Source: JAGNRR01 sp964389575
Lineage (GTDB): Bacteria; Bacteroidota; Bacteroidia; Chitinophagales; Chitinophagaceae
Assembly (NCBI GenBank): GCA_964389575.1
Contig: CAYMFF010000003.1
Location: 13,491 to 77,490 of the forward strand
Length of the DNA: 64,000 bases
Reading direction: 5' to 3'
A program made the position numbers and the translations under genes. Of the stretch, positions 45,295-54,248 are shown piece by piece (the first letter of the stretch is position 1; each line of letters begins with the position of its first letter). The notes beneath the pieces were generated by a model. That model saw nothing but the letters and a program-made list of their open reading frames with translations, was not told the DNA's origin and made no database searches.

Positions 45295-46034
45295 ACAAGC
45301 TTTTCTTTATGCTGTTCAATAAACGCTAACATCACTTGCTTTGTTTCACTTTTTAAGCTAGCTACATCTTTACTATCATCTACTTTAATTTTTTTTAAAA
45401 AATGAAACTCAATCCGACTCGGCCAAGCATACATTTTTCTTGTTGGGTGCAAAATATTTTTAGTCCCAAAAATTACACCAGGTATTATATCCTTTTTTGC
45501 ATCGAAAGCAACCTTAAAAGCCCCATCTTTAAAATTAGCCAGTAGCTCATTAGACTTATTTCGAGTTCCTTCAGGATATAAACAAAGATTCATTCCTGCT
45601 TTCAAAACCTCTCCCATTTTGGCAAAGCTTTCTGCTCGGCTATTCCTATTTTTTCGATCTACCAATATTGTGCCCTGCTTATAGATATAACCAAAAATCG
45701 GCACTTTACTAATCTCGATTTTAGCTAAGGTTTTGCTGGTTGTTGGAATACCGGGCGCAGAAACAGGAATATCCAAAAACGAATTATGATTAACCACCAC
45801 CACATAATTTTCATCTTGAGCAAATCGTTCTCGTCCTACATGTCGCACAGGACAAAAAATGAGCGGCATATAAATCCCCATCCATATTTGAAACGTGCGG
45901 TGCAACGCATGATCGAATCGAGTGGTAGACAACACCATTTTTAAAATAAAAACAATCAGTGCCACAATCGTCATGGAAATCAAAAAAAGTGAAACAGCAT
46001 ACACAAAGTAAATTCTTGCTAAGATTGCTTTCAT
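45291..46034 (-). CDS. plsC: 1-acyl-sn-glycerol-3-phosphate acyltransferase
   Basis: 247 residues. N-terminal membrane helix (about 8-32), then the acyltransferase boxes NHNSFLDIP (NHX4D, with catalytic His/Asp) and LYPEGTRNKS (EGTR). Adds the second acyl chain to make phosphatidic acid. Located between ung (1 bp gap) and rnz (4-bp overlap). Confidence 0.92.
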   Translation of the reverse strand: MKAILARIYFVYAVSLFLISMTIVALIVFILKMVLSTTRFDHALHRTFQIWMGIYMPLIFCPVRHVGRERFAQDENYVVVVNHNSFLDIPVSAPGIPTTSKTLAKIEISKVPIFGYIYKQGTILVDRKNRNSRAESFAKMGEVLKAGMNLCLYPEGTRNKSNELLANFKDGAFKVAFDAKKDIIPGVIFGTKNILHPTRKMYAWPSRIEFHFLKKIKVDDSKDVASLKSETKQVMLAFIEQHKEKLV

Positions 46035-46035
46035 A

Positions 46036-46710
46036 TTAATTTATCTGCCAGTCAATGGGTGAAAGTCCAAAAGTACGCAAGCTTTCATTTGTTTTAGAAA
46101 AATGTTTACACCCAAAAAAACCATTATAGGCTGAGAAAGGTGATGGATGTGCCGCGGTGAGCACAGTATGTTTAGTAGTATCAATCAAGGGTATTTTGCT
46201 CTGCGCAAATTTGCCCCAGAGCAAAAACACTAGCTTCTCTTTTCGTTGACTTAGGATTTCTATGACCGCATCAGTAAAAGTTGACCAGCCTATTTTCGAA
46301 TGACTCATGGGCGAACTGCGAACCACCGTAAGCGAGGCATTTAGCATAAAAACACCTTGCTGAGCCCATTTGCTGAGCTCTCCATGTGAAGGCGTGATAA
46401 AGTTTACGTCTGTTTCCAGTTCTTTATAAATATTTTTTAAAGAAGGTGGCACCAACACTCCCTTTTTGACACTAAAACACAAACCATGCGCTTGTCCCGG
46501 TCCGTGATACGGATCCTGACCAAGAATAACGACTTTTACATCATCAAAAGGTGTGAACTTAAAGGCATTAAAAATCTCAGAACCTATTGGGAAAATTTCT
46601 TTTCCCAATGCTTTTTCAGATTGTAAGCTTGCTACTAAGTTCTTGAAGTACTGCTTCTCAAACTCGGGCTCCAGTTCTTTTTTCCAACTTTCCTCTATTT
46701 GCACCGCCAT
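46036..46710 (-). CDS. ung: Uracil-DNA glycosylase
   Basis: Removes uracil from DNA in base excision repair. 224 residues with the water-activating loop GQDPYHGPGQAHGLCFSV (Asp66), LNASLTVVRSSPMSH and the late HPSPFSAYNGFFGCKHF segment with the leucine/His intercalation loop. First gene of the ung-plsC-rnz cluster; its promoter must lie within or beyond the start of the divergent gene, where minus-strand TATTTTTA occurs at 46741-46748. Confidence 0.96.
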   Translation of the reverse strand: MAVQIEESWKKELEPEFEKQYFKNLVASLQSEKALGKEIFPIGSEIFNAFKFTPFDDVKVVILGQDPYHGPGQAHGLCFSVKKGVLVPPSLKNIYKELETDVNFITPSHGELSKWAQQGVFMLNASLTVVRSSPMSHSKIGWSTFTDAVIEILSQRKEKLVFLLWGKFAQSKIPLIDTTKHTVLTAAHPSPFSAYNGFFGCKHFSKTNESLRTFGLSPIDWQIN

Positions 46711-46736
46711 TATATGATATTTGCTATGTGTTGCGA

Positions 46737-47684
46737 ATGCTAAAAATAACGCTATTCTTTTTAATCTTCTCCAATATAAGTTTTGGGCAATTATATAAAA
46801 ACCGTGGACTCAAAGTTGGATTAGTCTATGAAATTGGGCAACCCGTTCATCGTATTGGTGGAAGTATCGGTCTGCATGTTAATCTAGGAAGTGCGCAAGT
46901 AAGCTCTAACCATACTCTATTTTATGCCTTCAGAAACTATGGCCCGAAAATTGCCCGCTTAGAATCTCAGTCAGATCTTAGCTTGGGTTTAGGATTTGGA
47001 CAAGCTAAAACAAGTTTTGATGATATTGCATTGCTATCTCCTATCTCCAATTTTGGACCCAGAACATATTTACTGAGCTACGGTATAAAATTGTACTCCG
47101 ACAAGATTGGCACGGACCAATTAACAGGATTGATTAGTTTTCGCATGGGAGATTATTTTTTAGCTTCGGAAAATGACGGTTTCGTTTTTCTTCCTTGGGA
47201 TCAATTTAGAACAGGTGCTATTAGCGTAGGGCGATTTATTCCAAACAACCATTCCGCTACAATTTTCCAACAACAGCAGGTGTCTGTAGATGTTTTACTC
47301 TATACCGGAAAAACGCAAGGCAATCCTACACAAAAAATATCGGAAAGTAATTATCCTTCTCGTTTTGGTTATAAGAAACTGAATACATCTGCTCATTATA
47401 AAGCATCGCATGGGATTCTCAAATTATCGTGGAGTGGCAGTTTGATTGCTGGTCAACAAATTTTTGCAGACATTGGTTTGGATAATGAAAAGATTAGAAA
47501 CGTTGTTCAAAATAAATTGATACACGACCTGCCTTTTCTACCGAAAAAAATAATCAAAATTGAAAATCCGCATATCCCAATGCGCAATGAAGAAGGAGCT
47601 GATTATCTTTTTCAAAAAGGTGAAAAAATTAGAAAAGGAAAGTTCGTTTGGGGATTTGGGTTGAATCGACCTTTATTTTATTAA
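46737..47684 (+). CDS. Secreted beta-rich protein, possibly toxin-23-like fold
   Basis: 315 residues from ATG 46737 (a GTG at 46728 would add three). A signal peptide (MLKITLFFLIFSNISFGQ) precedes a beta-rich body with Gly/aromatic strands (LKVGLVYEIG, VHRIGGSIGLHV, TYLLSYGIKLYS). The C-terminal third contains IGLDNEKIRNVVQNKLIHD, which vaguely recalls the proteins labelled polymorphic toxin type 23 in Bacteroidota. Not certain: it may be an outer-membrane or periplasmic beta-protein. The ung start is 26 bp away on the other strand. Confidence 0.55.
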   Translation: MLKITLFFLIFSNISFGQLYKNRGLKVGLVYEIGQPVHRIGGSIGLHVNLGSAQVSSNHTLFYAFRNYGPKIARLESQSDLSLGLGFGQAKTSFDDIALLSPISNFGPRTYLLSYGIKLYSDKIGTDQLTGLISFRMGDYFLASENDGFVFLPWDQFRTGAISVGRFIPNNHSATIFQQQQVSVDVLLYTGKTQGNPTQKISESNYPSRFGYKKLNTSAHYKASHGILKLSWSGSLIAGQQIFADIGLDNEKIRNVVQNKLIHDLPFLPKKIIKIENPHIPMRNEEGADYLFQKGEKIRKGKFVWGFGLNRPLFY

Positions 47685-47980
47685 GTCCGTGTATCCTTTA
47701 CATAGATATACACGCATAAAACGTTTAAGCAAAGTCACTTACATCAACTTATCACTTAATTGGCTAAATTTGATTGGGTAATGGCTTTATGTGTTGTTGT
47801 AGTTGTATGGTTATTGTCGCTAATTTGAAAAATGAATAGATTTAACAAAAGTGTATTTTGGGCCTTCAGCGTTATAGTTTGGAATATGTGATTCTTAAGT
47901 CCGCACTGGTAACCATAACCCTTCGCTAAATTTATCTGATTAAGAATAATTGATATTTAAAAGTGTATAAATACTGATTT
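47685..47980. other. 296-bp spacer without a supported gene
   Basis: AT-rich. Contains a weak 7-bp inverted repeat (47688-47694 with 47708-47714, 13-nt loop, no T run), tandem TTGTTGTAGTTGTAT-like sequence, and only very short open frames (for example an ATG frame of 19 codons starting near 47832). No -7 consensus was found upstream of the next gene. May be remnant DNA. Confidence 0.5.
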
Positions 47981-48541
47981 ATGAAAGAAATGAAAAAAAC
48001 GTACTTACTTATACTTAGCTGTTTTCTATTCTTTGCATGTAAATCGCAAAGTAATATTCAAATAGTAAATGAATTCATACAATCATATAACGATAAAGAT
48101 TCTTTAAAAACGTTTAATTCTCTTCATAAGGACTTTATCGAATTATGGGAAAAAGATACCGTTATAAATAGTAAGTTGGACTATTGTAAAAACTATTCTT
48201 GGGGAAAAATTATGAATGATTCGGAAAAAATTCAAATTACGAATAATAATGCCAATTCAGTGGTCACTATTTCTACCTACTATTCTGACCGAGATAAGTT
48301 TATGGGAATTAGTCCGTACAAATCAAAACGTATTTATGAAATAAGCGACGGAAAAATAAGTAGAATAACAGGTGGAGAATTCTCGGATTACCAAAAATAT
48401 GACAAACCAAGAAGAGAAAAATATCAGCGATTCACAGAATGGCTTACTAAAAATTACGAATTGGAATTATCCGATTTCTCTTTTGACAAAAAAGGAGCTG
48501 AAAAACTAAGAAAAATATTACTTGAATATAAAAGGAAGTAG
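47981..48541 (+). CDS. Putative lipoprotein
   Basis: 186 residues. A signal-peptidase-II signal with lipobox FFAC (Cys20) follows a Lys-rich start; the second Met (residue 4) is an alternative start. The mature part is very Lys/Asp/Asn-rich with an NTF2-like helical start (NIQIVNEFIQSYNDKD) and beta-like core (NNANSVVTISTYYSD). Not recognised. It is convergent with plsX. Confidence 0.68.
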   Translation: MKEMKKTYLLILSCFLFFACKSQSNIQIVNEFIQSYNDKDSLKTFNSLHKDFIELWEKDTVINSKLDYCKNYSWGKIMNDSEKIQITNNNANSVVTISTYYSDRDKFMGISPYKSKRIYEISDGKISRITGGEFSDYQKYDKPRREKYQRFTEWLTKNYELELSDFSFDKKGAEKLRKILLEYKRK

Positions 48542-48553
48542 CTCATACACTAA

Positions 48554-49480
48554 TTAAGCAAACTTCTTGGCCAAAGTTCCACAGAAATCTGTTTCTACCA
48601 TACGCTTAGCCATATCCATCATATGCATCATAGCTGGCGCTTGAGAAACTCCATGACCTACAATAACCGGTTTTTTCACACCCAAAACTGGTGTCCCCCC
48701 ATAATTTTCAAAATTCAACCGTTCTACAAATTCATCTTTAACGCCACGGTCTACGGCTAATAAATCATAAATGCTTTCCGATAGTTTGAGCACAATATTT
48801 CCAGTATAACCATCACAAATCATAACATCTGCTTTATCATAAAAAATATCACGACCTTCTATATTGCCAACGAAGTTAATTTTTGATTCTTCTTTCAATA
48901 ATGGATAAGCCTCTTTGGCCAACAGGTTTCCTTTGCCTTCTTCTTCACCCATATTAATTAATCCTACAGAAGGATTCTCATTATTTTGCGCTAAGCGAGC
49001 ATACTCTGATGCTAAAATTGCAAACTGGCGCAGGTTCTCGGCTTTACAATCTGCATTGAGTCCAACATCGGCTATCAACCCAAGACCACCATTTAATTTC
49101 GGAACCATCGTAGGAATCGCAGGTCTAATTACGCCGTCAATAGGTTTAATCAGCATCATGGCGCCTACCAACATCATACCCGTATTACCTGTGCTAATAA
49201 AAGCATCTACTTTTCCTTCTGCCAAAAAATGAAAACCTACCGGAATGGTAGCTTTTTGTTTTTCACGCATCGCTTTGGTAGGATGGTCATCCATACCCAC
49301 AACACCTTCGCAGGGAATAAGTTGAGCATTTGGCACGGCATCTAACCCATCAATCGGTTGGGCTATATCAAAAAATAAATAAAGTTGAACCGAAGGATTC
49401 GCTTGGGCAAACTGAATCGCAGCACTCAGGTTTTCCTGAGGTGCATGATCACCGCCCATCATATCAAATCCTATTCGCAT
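48554..49480 (-). CDS. plsX: Phosphate acyltransferase PlsX
   Basis: Makes acyl-phosphate from acyl-ACP for phospholipid synthesis. 308 residues with the family start (RIGFDMMGGDHAPQENL), FISTGNTGMMLVGAM and CDGYTGNIVLKLSES. Third gene of yceD-rpmF-plsX, 15 bp after rpmF. Confidence 0.96.
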   Translation of the reverse strand: MRIGFDMMGGDHAPQENLSAAIQFAQANPSVQLYLFFDIAQPIDGLDAVPNAQLIPCEGVVGMDDHPTKAMREKQKATIPVGFHFLAEGKVDAFISTGNTGMMLVGAMMLIKPIDGVIRPAIPTMVPKLNGGLGLIADVGLNADCKAENLRQFAILASEYARLAQNNENPSVGLINMGEEEGKGNLLAKEAYPLLKEESKINFVGNIEGRDIFYDKADVMICDGYTGNIVLKLSESIYDLLAVDRGVKDEFVERLNFENYGGTPVLGVKKPVIVGHGVSQAPAMMHMMDMAKRMVETDFCGTLAKKFA

Positions 49481-49495
49481 TTAGTAGATAAACGC

Positions 49496-49717
49496 TTAGG
49501 CTTCTGTATTATCGTCGATATCTTCTGCTTCAGCTATTTCTTTCTCCATTACCACTCTACCCTTGTACATGAGTTTATTCTCAACCCAATGAGCACGGTG
49601 GCGCTGGTGAACCTCTCCTGATGTTTTATCAATACTTAATGTCGGCGTATTCGCAGTATAGTGCGTACGACGTTTTGCTTGACGTTGACTCGATTGTCTT
49701 CTCTTAGGATGTGCCAT
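49496..49717 (-). CDS. rpmF: 50S ribosomal protein L32
   Basis: 73 residues. Typical N-terminus (HPKRRQSSQRQAKRRTHY) and RHRAHWVENK core; the zinc-binding Cys pairs of some L32 proteins are absent. An acidic C-terminal tail (EIAEAEDIDDNTEA) makes it longer than most. Between yceD and plsX, spaced by 2 and 15 bp. Confidence 0.95.
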   Translation of the reverse strand: MAHPKRRQSSQRQAKRRTHYTANTPTLSIDKTSGEVHQRHRAHWVENKLMYKGRVVMEKEIAEAEDIDDNTEA

Positions 49718-49719
49718 AA

Positions 49720-50262
49720 TTAATTATTTTCCTTTTTTATTTTTTTCTTCAGTGCATCCCACATTGTGTTTGTCGTGTGAGGTGCTTGTGTTTCTAATCT
49801 TTTTAATACTTCTTGATTGCATTTGCTTTCTCCTGATTCATCATCGGTGCCATGTGTTTTTTGAATTGGCAAACTAAATACTACATATTCATAAACCAAC
49901 TTGCTCACATCCAACAGACTATCCGATTTGGAAACATAAGATACTTCGGGGTCTTCTTCATTTTTGAGATTAACGTCCGAATCATCTACTAGTTTTACTA
50001 CATGATCAAATTCATCCCAAATCGTCATTTCAAAATCATCGCCGCAACGATCGCAGGGTGTAGTAGCTTTTCCGTGAATATCAAAATGAAGTAAGAAGGT
50101 GCTGGGCTTTTTGTCCAAAACCATTTTTACTTCTATATCTGATTTTTCAAAACCAGGATTTGCAAAATTATCAAAGAAACTATCCTTTATCTTAAAGTTA
50201 AAATGGTGCTCTCCCTGCTTCAAGCCTACAAAAGCTATCTCAAATTCCCTCTTCCATTTCAT
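49720..50262 (-). CDS. DUF177/YceD family protein
   Basis: 180 residues from ATG 50262; an open frame reaches 50343 but the extra N-terminus lies over a promoter box. The family signature is the Cys pair and acidic patch in CDRCGDDFEM, with a second Cys (SKCNQE) near the C-terminus. YceD proteins are linked to 23S rRNA/L32 biogenesis, fitting the position directly before rpmF. Confidence 0.9.
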   Translation of the reverse strand: MKWKREFEIAFVGLKQGEHHFNFKIKDSFFDNFANPGFEKSDIEVKMVLDKKPSTFLLHFDIHGKATTPCDRCGDDFEMTIWDEFDHVVKLVDDSDVNLKNEEDPEVSYVSKSDSLLDVSKLVYEYVVFSLPIQKTHGTDDESGESKCNQEVLKRLETQAPHTTNTMWDALKKKIKKENN

Positions 50263-50282
50263 ACCAACCGATATAAGGAGTG

Positions 50283-50290
50283 CAAAAGTA
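50283..50290 (-). promoter_or_regulatory. -7 element TACTTTTG for yceD-rpmF-plsX
   Basis: Minus-strand TACTTTTG followed by CACTCC, 20 nt before ATG 50262. It supports the shorter YceD start. Confidence 0.55.
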
Positions 50291-50467
50291 GTGATTTTAT
50301 TAAAAAAAGGCAGATTTAGTGCGTATTTTATTGGTTTAAACAAGAATCAACGACAAACTTCGAATCCCAACGATTCATCAGTAGCCAACGTCTATTATTA
50401 AAGGATTGTCCCAGATACTGGCACATTCCTGAGAATCGAAGGATATATATTAACTTTATAGAACGAA

Positions 50468-52699
50468 ATGAGAAGATTACTCATCATATTGTGCACTTTA
50501 GGCCTCAGCACTCCAATTCAAGCTCAAAAATACGACTGGGCTTTTAGTGCCGGAAACTCTAAAAGTGATAAATGTATTACTATGCGCACGGACTCGCTGG
50601 GTTTTATATACGCAGCTGGTTATTTTGGAAATAATATTGATTTGGGTACCAATCAACTAAACCTGCAGTACACAAATAATGCAACCAGTAAAGAAGTTTG
50701 GCTAGCGAAGTTCGATAGCACGGGATATTGTTACTGGGCGATATCAGGCGGACGATATTTTGATGACCGCATTTTGGGTATGGATGTAGACCCCGCAGGA
50801 AATACCGTAGTGACTGGGACGTACTGGCATGGAAGCTCAGGTTTTGATTTAAATGGGTATATCATTGGTGCTGGTGGAGGAAATGGAAGTGCCGATCAAG
50901 GATTTGTGGCCAAAGTAAACACGAATGGTGTGGTGCAATGGGGTCATGTAATCCGATCCAACCAAGGGGATGACCAAGGAATGGATGTGGCCATTGATAA
51001 GATGGGCAATGTTTACACCTGTGGTTTTATGGTTGGAAACAATTTATATGGCGGACAAACGTTGCTGGCTACCGATAATAATTCGGCTCAATACGAGCAA
51101 CCTTATTTTGTAATCAAACAAGATGCGGCTGGTAATTTCCTTTGGGCCAAAACATTTGGTAACCTGCCTTACGATTCTTCTTATGGAAAATATGTAGAAA
51201 GAGATATTGCATGCTGTGTAGATGAAAATGATAATATTTATGTCACCGGTGGTTTTGACCATACCCGTGTTTTTGGTGGCACCTCTTTAACGAGCGAAGG
51301 ACATTATGATGGATTCTTAATCTCCTATGATGGCACGGGGAGTTTTCGATATGCCAAGAATTTTGGCAGTCGAAAAAAAGATTGGTGTAATGGTATTTGC
51401 TCTGACAATAAAGGCAGTATTTACCTAACCGGTGAACACCGAGATTCATTGTATTACGACGGGCAATTTATTGCTAAAAACTACGATGGTCGAGACGTTT
51501 TTGTAATCAAAGTAAATGCAGTCGATGGAAGTTCAGTTTGGGGATCTCGAGCCGGAAGAGATGAAGGTGGCGAGCGAGGCAATGATATAATAGCAGATTC
51601 TAATTGTAACGTTTATGTAGCTGGTGATATTCGAAAGAATGCAAAGTTCGGAGATAATATTATCCTTTCACCTACTTTAACTAAGCAAACATTTGTAGCC
51701 CGCATCTCGCCTGATGGTAAATGGAAATGGGCAATTACGGGTGGCGGGCCTGACGATAATGATCGAGCCAACGCAATAGCACTGGGCGTAAATGGACAAA
51801 TTTATACCGGCGGTTTCATGCGCTCTCCTTCCACTTATGGAAATTCGAATATCCCGTATAATGCTTCTAGTGATATTTGGATGGCTCGCGTTCATGATTC
51901 TTCTTTTAATAAAGCCTATGGTTTTGATTTAAAAAAACCTGATAACCGAGAGTTTTGTTTAGGAGGTTCAACGGAGGTAATGCAAATTTCGAAGAATGAC
52001 TTTATGGACTACAGTCCAAAAAGCGGCGTGATTCCAAATGCATCAAACTCAGAACTTATTTTTGCGCCAGACACGACTACAACTTATAGTGTTTGGGGTT
52101 ATCGAGGTGATATTTGTCGCGATTATGATACGGTAACTTTTACGGTTATCGTACATCCTATTCCAGTGGCTGACTTTACGATAAGTCCTTCCACGGTAGA
52201 ATTAGAAGACCCTACATTTAATATTACAAATTCAAGTGCTGGTGCTATTAATTATGATTGGATTTACAATGGCAATTCAATAAGTAATAGCACGGACCTA
52301 AGCTATGAAGCAGATTCTGTAGGGTATTATTGCTTTACTCTAATCGCTGCCTCTGCTTTCGGATGTGCCGATACGATGACCAAATGCGGGAAGGTGATTA
52401 AAGTAGTCAAAGTATCATTAGTTTTTCCGAATGCATTTACACCCAATGGTGATGGTAAGAATGAAATGTTTAAACCCTTTTTGGTTAATAATGGGAATGG
52501 AACAGTAGAAGATTATCGATTGCACATTTACAACCGATGGGGTCAACGTGTTTTTGAAACAAATGATGTTACGCAAGGTTGGGATGGAACAGTAAGTAAT
52601 GAAAAAGTAGGTAGCGGTGCTTATTACTTTACTGCTTCATTTATTAAACCGGATGGCAATCGAGCCTTTGTGCGAGGCGATGTCACTTTGATACGATAG
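50468..52699 (+). CDS. T9SS type B-sorted surface protein with beta-propeller repeats
   Basis: 743 residues. Signal peptide (RRLLIILCTLGLSTPIQAQ), then about ten degenerate beta-propeller repeats (SBBP-like; e.g. GFIYAAGYFGNNIDLGT, GNVYTCGFMVGNN, NIYVTGGFDHTRVF), an Ig/PKD-like domain (about 570-655, VADFTISPSTVELEDPTF) and a C-terminal type B sorting domain (PNAFTPNGDGKNEMFKP, LHIYNRWGQRVFETND, GSGAYYFTA). Type B domains direct export through the T9SS and are typical of gliding-associated proteins. Transcribed alone. Confidence 0.88.
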   Translation: MRRLLIILCTLGLSTPIQAQKYDWAFSAGNSKSDKCITMRTDSLGFIYAAGYFGNNIDLGTNQLNLQYTNNATSKEVWLAKFDSTGYCYWAISGGRYFDDRILGMDVDPAGNTVVTGTYWHGSSGFDLNGYIIGAGGGNGSADQGFVAKVNTNGVVQWGHVIRSNQGDDQGMDVAIDKMGNVYTCGFMVGNNLYGGQTLLATDNNSAQYEQPYFVIKQDAAGNFLWAKTFGNLPYDSSYGKYVERDIACCVDENDNIYVTGGFDHTRVFGGTSLTSEGHYDGFLISYDGTGSFRYAKNFGSRKKDWCNGICSDNKGSIYLTGEHRDSLYYDGQFIAKNYDGRDVFVIKVNAVDGSSVWGSRAGRDEGGERGNDIIADSNCNVYVAGDIRKNAKFGDNIILSPTLTKQTFVARISPDGKWKWAITGGGPDDNDRANAIALGVNGQIYTGGFMRSPSTYGNSNIPYNASSDIWMARVHDSSFNKAYGFDLKKPDNREFCLGGSTEVMQISKNDFMDYSPKSGVIPNASNSELIFAPDTTTTYSVWGYRGDICRDYDTVTFTVIVHPIPVADFTISPSTVELEDPTFNITNSSAGAINYDWIYNGNSISNSTDLSYEADSVGYYCFTLIAASAFGCADTMTKCGKVIKVVKVSLVFPNAFTPNGDGKNEMFKPFLVNNGNGTVEDYRLHIYNRWGQRVFETNDVTQGWDGTVSNEKVGSGAYYFTASFIKPDGNRAFVRGDVTLIR

Positions 52700-52729
52700 T
52701 TTTTTTGTAAAAAGTTTTACCTTAGTCGT

Positions 52730-53188
52730 ATGCAAATAAAAGCCGACTCAGTAAAAGCTTATTTAGAATCTGTTCCTGAAGACAGAACAGCAGCCATGAA
52801 AAAGCTACGAACCACTATCAAGAAGAATATTCCAAACGGATTCAAAGAAGCTTTAAGTTATGGAATGCCTGGTTTTGTAGTTCCTTTATCGGCCTATCCT
52901 GACGGTTATCATTGCAAGGCAGATACGCCGTTACCATTTGTAAGTTTTGCATCGCAAAAAAATTTTATCGCATTATATCATATGGGTGTTTATTCTGACC
53001 CCAAAATTTTAAATTGGTTTACTAAGGAATATCCAAAACATTGCAACCGCAAATTGGATATGGGTAAAAGTTGCATTCGGTTTAAAAAAGTAGAAGAAAT
53101 CCCCTTTGATTTAATCGGTGAATTAATGACTAAAATTTCTATGAAAGAATGGATAGCCACCTACGAAAAACACCACAAGAAAAAATAA
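52730..53188 (+). CDS. DUF1801 (YdhG/CyaY-like) protein
   Basis: 152 residues. Matches the DUF1801 pattern: helical N-terminus (VKAYLESVPEDRTAAMKKLRTTIKK), LSYGMPGF, VSFASQKNFIALYHMGVY and a C-terminal CIRFKKVEEIPFDLIGELM. Cytosolic, function uncertain. Convergent with the TonB-domain gene, 4 bp apart. Confidence 0.88.
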   Translation: MQIKADSVKAYLESVPEDRTAAMKKLRTTIKKNIPNGFKEALSYGMPGFVVPLSAYPDGYHCKADTPLPFVSFASQKNFIALYHMGVYSDPKILNWFTKEYPKHCNRKLDMGKSCIRFKKVEEIPFDLIGELMTKISMKEWIATYEKHHKKK

Positions 53189-53192
53189 CTTC

Positions 53193-54230
53193 CTACTTCA
53201 GTTTGAAACGGACGGGTAAATTATACATTACCCGAACTCGTTTACCACCTTGGGTACCTGGTTTCCATTTGGGCATGCTTTTCACTACGCGTAAAGCCTC
53301 TCGGCCGCATCCGCCACCTATATCTTTTTTTATCCTGGCATTAGAGATGCTACCATCTTTATCAATCACAAAACCAATAAATACATTTCCTTCAATGTTA
53401 GCCTGTCTGGCTAATTCGGGATAACTAATATTACTAGATATGAATTCGAACAGTTTAGCTTCACCGCCCGGAAATTCAGGCATCTGCTCAGCATATCTCA
53501 ACACTTCGACTTCTTCATTTTCTTCAAGCTTTACCAATGGCGGTGGCGGAGGCGGTGGTGGTGCTACATCAGCTTCTATTTCCATGGGTTCTTCTAACAC
53601 CTCAATTATTTCATCTTCCATGACCTCTACCGCCTCTACAGCATCTTCTATAATCTCTCCTTCATCTTGGGCTGCACGCTTTGCATCTTGAATACTTTCT
53701 TTCCGTTTATAATAAGCCTCATTCATTATCCTAAAGCGTACATTATCGCTTAAAATATAAAATAGACCACTTTGTTGGTCATAAGAAATTTCAGAAAATC
53801 GCAAACTAACTTTGGTGGTATCGACCATCATATTTACAACGGCTCGAAATAGTTTGACTGGTTTTTCTTTCCGCTTAGTAATATCAATGCTTTCCAATGT
53901 TGCTTTACGAAGTGATTGTTGGCTAATGGCATCGATTTCCGAATAAGCTCTTTTTACAGATCTCATCAAGTTTTTTTCTGCTTTGACTCTTTCTACCTGA
54001 ACTTTTTCTTTTTTAAAATTATCAGAAAAATCAGGATTTTCAGCCAGCATTTGATCAACTAACTTATTTACATATTGACTATCAACGAATTTATCAACTA
54101 TTAGTTCTAACCTATTATTTTTAAAATCTTTGAAAAGTGTTTTTACAAATTTTTTCTCATCGCGCTCAGATTGCGCCATGGTGCTGTAAGAAACGAATAA
54201 AACAAATAAACATAGAAGGAGTTGTTTCAT
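53193..54230 (-). CDS. Secreted TonB C-terminal domain protein
   Basis: 345 residues. A signal peptide (KQLLLCLFVLFVSYSTMAQ) replaces the usual TonB membrane anchor. A helical N-terminal region with many Lys/Asp (about 22-180) is followed by a Pro-rich stretch of eight Pro residues near 225 and a TonB C-terminal domain (about 255-345: EGNVFIGFVIDKDGSISNARIKK, ALRVVKSMPKWKPGTQ, YNLPVRFKLK). Classical TonB energises outer-membrane receptors from the inner membrane; this one may be periplasmic, anchored by a partner or used in envelope assembly. Minus-strand TACCTTTA lies upstream. Confidence 0.82.
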   Translation of the reverse strand: MKQLLLCLFVLFVSYSTMAQSERDEKKFVKTLFKDFKNNRLELIVDKFVDSQYVNKLVDQMLAENPDFSDNFKKEKVQVERVKAEKNLMRSVKRAYSEIDAISQQSLRKATLESIDITKRKEKPVKLFRAVVNMMVDTTKVSLRFSEISYDQQSGLFYILSDNVRFRIMNEAYYKRKESIQDAKRAAQDEGEIIEDAVEAVEVMEDEIIEVLEEPMEIEADVAPPPPPPPPLVKLEENEEVEVLRYAEQMPEFPGGEAKLFEFISSNISYPELARQANIEGNVFIGFVIDKDGSISNARIKKDIGGGCGREALRVVKSMPKWKPGTQGGKRVRVMYNLPVRFKLK

Positions 54231-54248
54231 ACCCGTAAAGGTAATATT

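Noticed and set aside
53440..53691. Plus-strand open frame with a poly-Gly run
   Set aside because: It is the complement of the Pro run in the TonB-domain gene.
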